Assembly (NCBI GenBank): GCA_903813345.2
Contig: CAIIXF020000005.1
Coordinates: forward strand, 40,179,375 to 40,243,374
Source of the DNA: Owenia fusiformis
Lineage: Eukaryota > Annelida > Polychaeta > Sabellida > Oweniidae
Length of the DNA stretch: 64,000 nucleotides
Reading direction: 5' to 3'
Positions 63,323 through 64,000 of this stretch are shown here, one piece after another. Position numbers and translations under genes: made by a program. Every line of letters starts with the position of its first letter. Position 1 is the stretch's first letter. The notes beneath the pieces were generated by a model. The model had not been told where the DNA came from. It saw nothing but the letters and a program-made list of their open reading frames with translations, and did no database searches.

Positions 63323-64000
63323 GTAGGTTGCTAAGGCATCAGCTCATTTATTTTGAACCAATAATTGTACGTATAAGTTGTTTCATTCAGTGTGTCAGGG
63401 TATAAAGAATAGGTGATATAAGAAACTTGATATAGGAGTCAATGAAAGAAATATACGCAAAACTTGAGATGGGTCTTAAATTACCAAATATCCTATAAAC
63501 GTGAACATGCTTCATGCGGCCGCTCCCTCCGCTCTTAGCTTTTCTAAGTGGGAAATCTTTTGAAATTTCCAAAATGGCTGCCAGGTGATTATAAAATCCA
63601 CAGGGATGCTACCTCCATAGAATCAAATAAATTTCAATATAGTTCTTTTGTTTTGAAACTAGTTTTGAGGTAGCTTTGGAACATAAGCTTTGCATCAATT
63701 TTCCTTTTCTGTGGCCATATGTTTATGTTTTTATCAACAGTTCTTCAATCACAAATCACATCTATTTCAACCTGGCACCACTCCCATTTTAATCACAATT
63801 GCTCATTTCTAGGTAGCAACAAAATTTTTGATTGAAATGTCTCGAAATTGCCCCAATTTACATCCTTCAAATTTAATTTTCTAAGAATGTATTTGGAGAA
63901 ACAATAAAAGGTAAGTGGTATACATTAAAAGAATATGATTCAAAATCACAAAAAAATCGGTTAACTTTATGGACCTTCCTAAGCTTTAATATATTCATTA
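63323..64000 (+). other. Start of IDUA intron 12 to window end
   Basis: No further exon of the C-terminal IDUA region was recognised before the window ends. Short open frames here lack conserved motifs. Confidence 0.5.

Overview
This is intron-rich, AT-rich animal genomic DNA. It carries five conserved metazoan multi-exon genes, one single-exon gene nested in an intron, and a dense population of DNA transposons, MITEs and minisatellites. The gene set (a lysosomal glycosidase, an ER glucosidase, a BLOC-3 subunit, a Polycomb RING protein and an actin-binding drebrin-like protein) shows a bilaterian animal. The repeat style (Helitron-like elements with GTCC microsatellites, mariner elements, many small inverted-repeat elements) suggests a marine invertebrate, perhaps a lophotrochozoan, but the species cannot be named from sequence alone.

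Layout. (1) 2429-17759, plus strand: drebrin-like actin-binding protein (DBNL/Abp1 type) with an ADF-H domain, a charged coiled coil and SH3 modules. Its 6.7-kb first intron contains a 31-bp minisatellite, an intronless membrane-anchored beta-propeller glycosyltransferase-like gene (6270-7814) and an isolated antisense VTI1-type SNARE exon (about 7929-8100). The 3' end has two alternative terminal SH3 exons. (2) 17760-21344: intergenic, with a 496-bp element whose ends resemble Transib/RAG signals. (3) 21345-31998, minus strand: HPS1, 14 coding exons, including a U12-type AT-AC intron. (4) 32000-34000: a cluster of MITEs. (5) 34022-39390, plus strand: PCGF1, with a mariner element in intron 2. 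(6) 42082-46256, minus strand: mannosyl-oligosaccharide glucosidase (MOGS, GH63). (7) 46715 to beyond the right edge, plus strand: alpha-L-iduronidase (IDUA, GH39), 12 exons visible and its 3' end missing.

The genes alternate in orientation: DBNL and HPS1 are tail to tail, HPS1 and PCGF1 head to head, PCGF1 and MOGS tail to tail, and MOGS and IDUA head to head with only 458 bp between start codons. They do not form one pathway. MOGS (ER N-glycan trimming) and IDUA (lysosomal glycosaminoglycan breakdown) are both glycosidases and may share a bidirectional promoter. HPS1 acts in lysosome-related organelle biogenesis.

The most striking features are a minisatellite of about 60 units made from the IDUA exon 7/intron 7 boundary, so that the coding tail and its splice donor are repeated over 2.6 kb; alternative SH3 last exons in the drebrin-like gene; the AT-AC intron of HPS1; and a three-level transposon nest in IDUA intron 8. 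Exon boundaries were set by hand from splice consensus, reading phase and remembered protein families. No alignment or database search was run.
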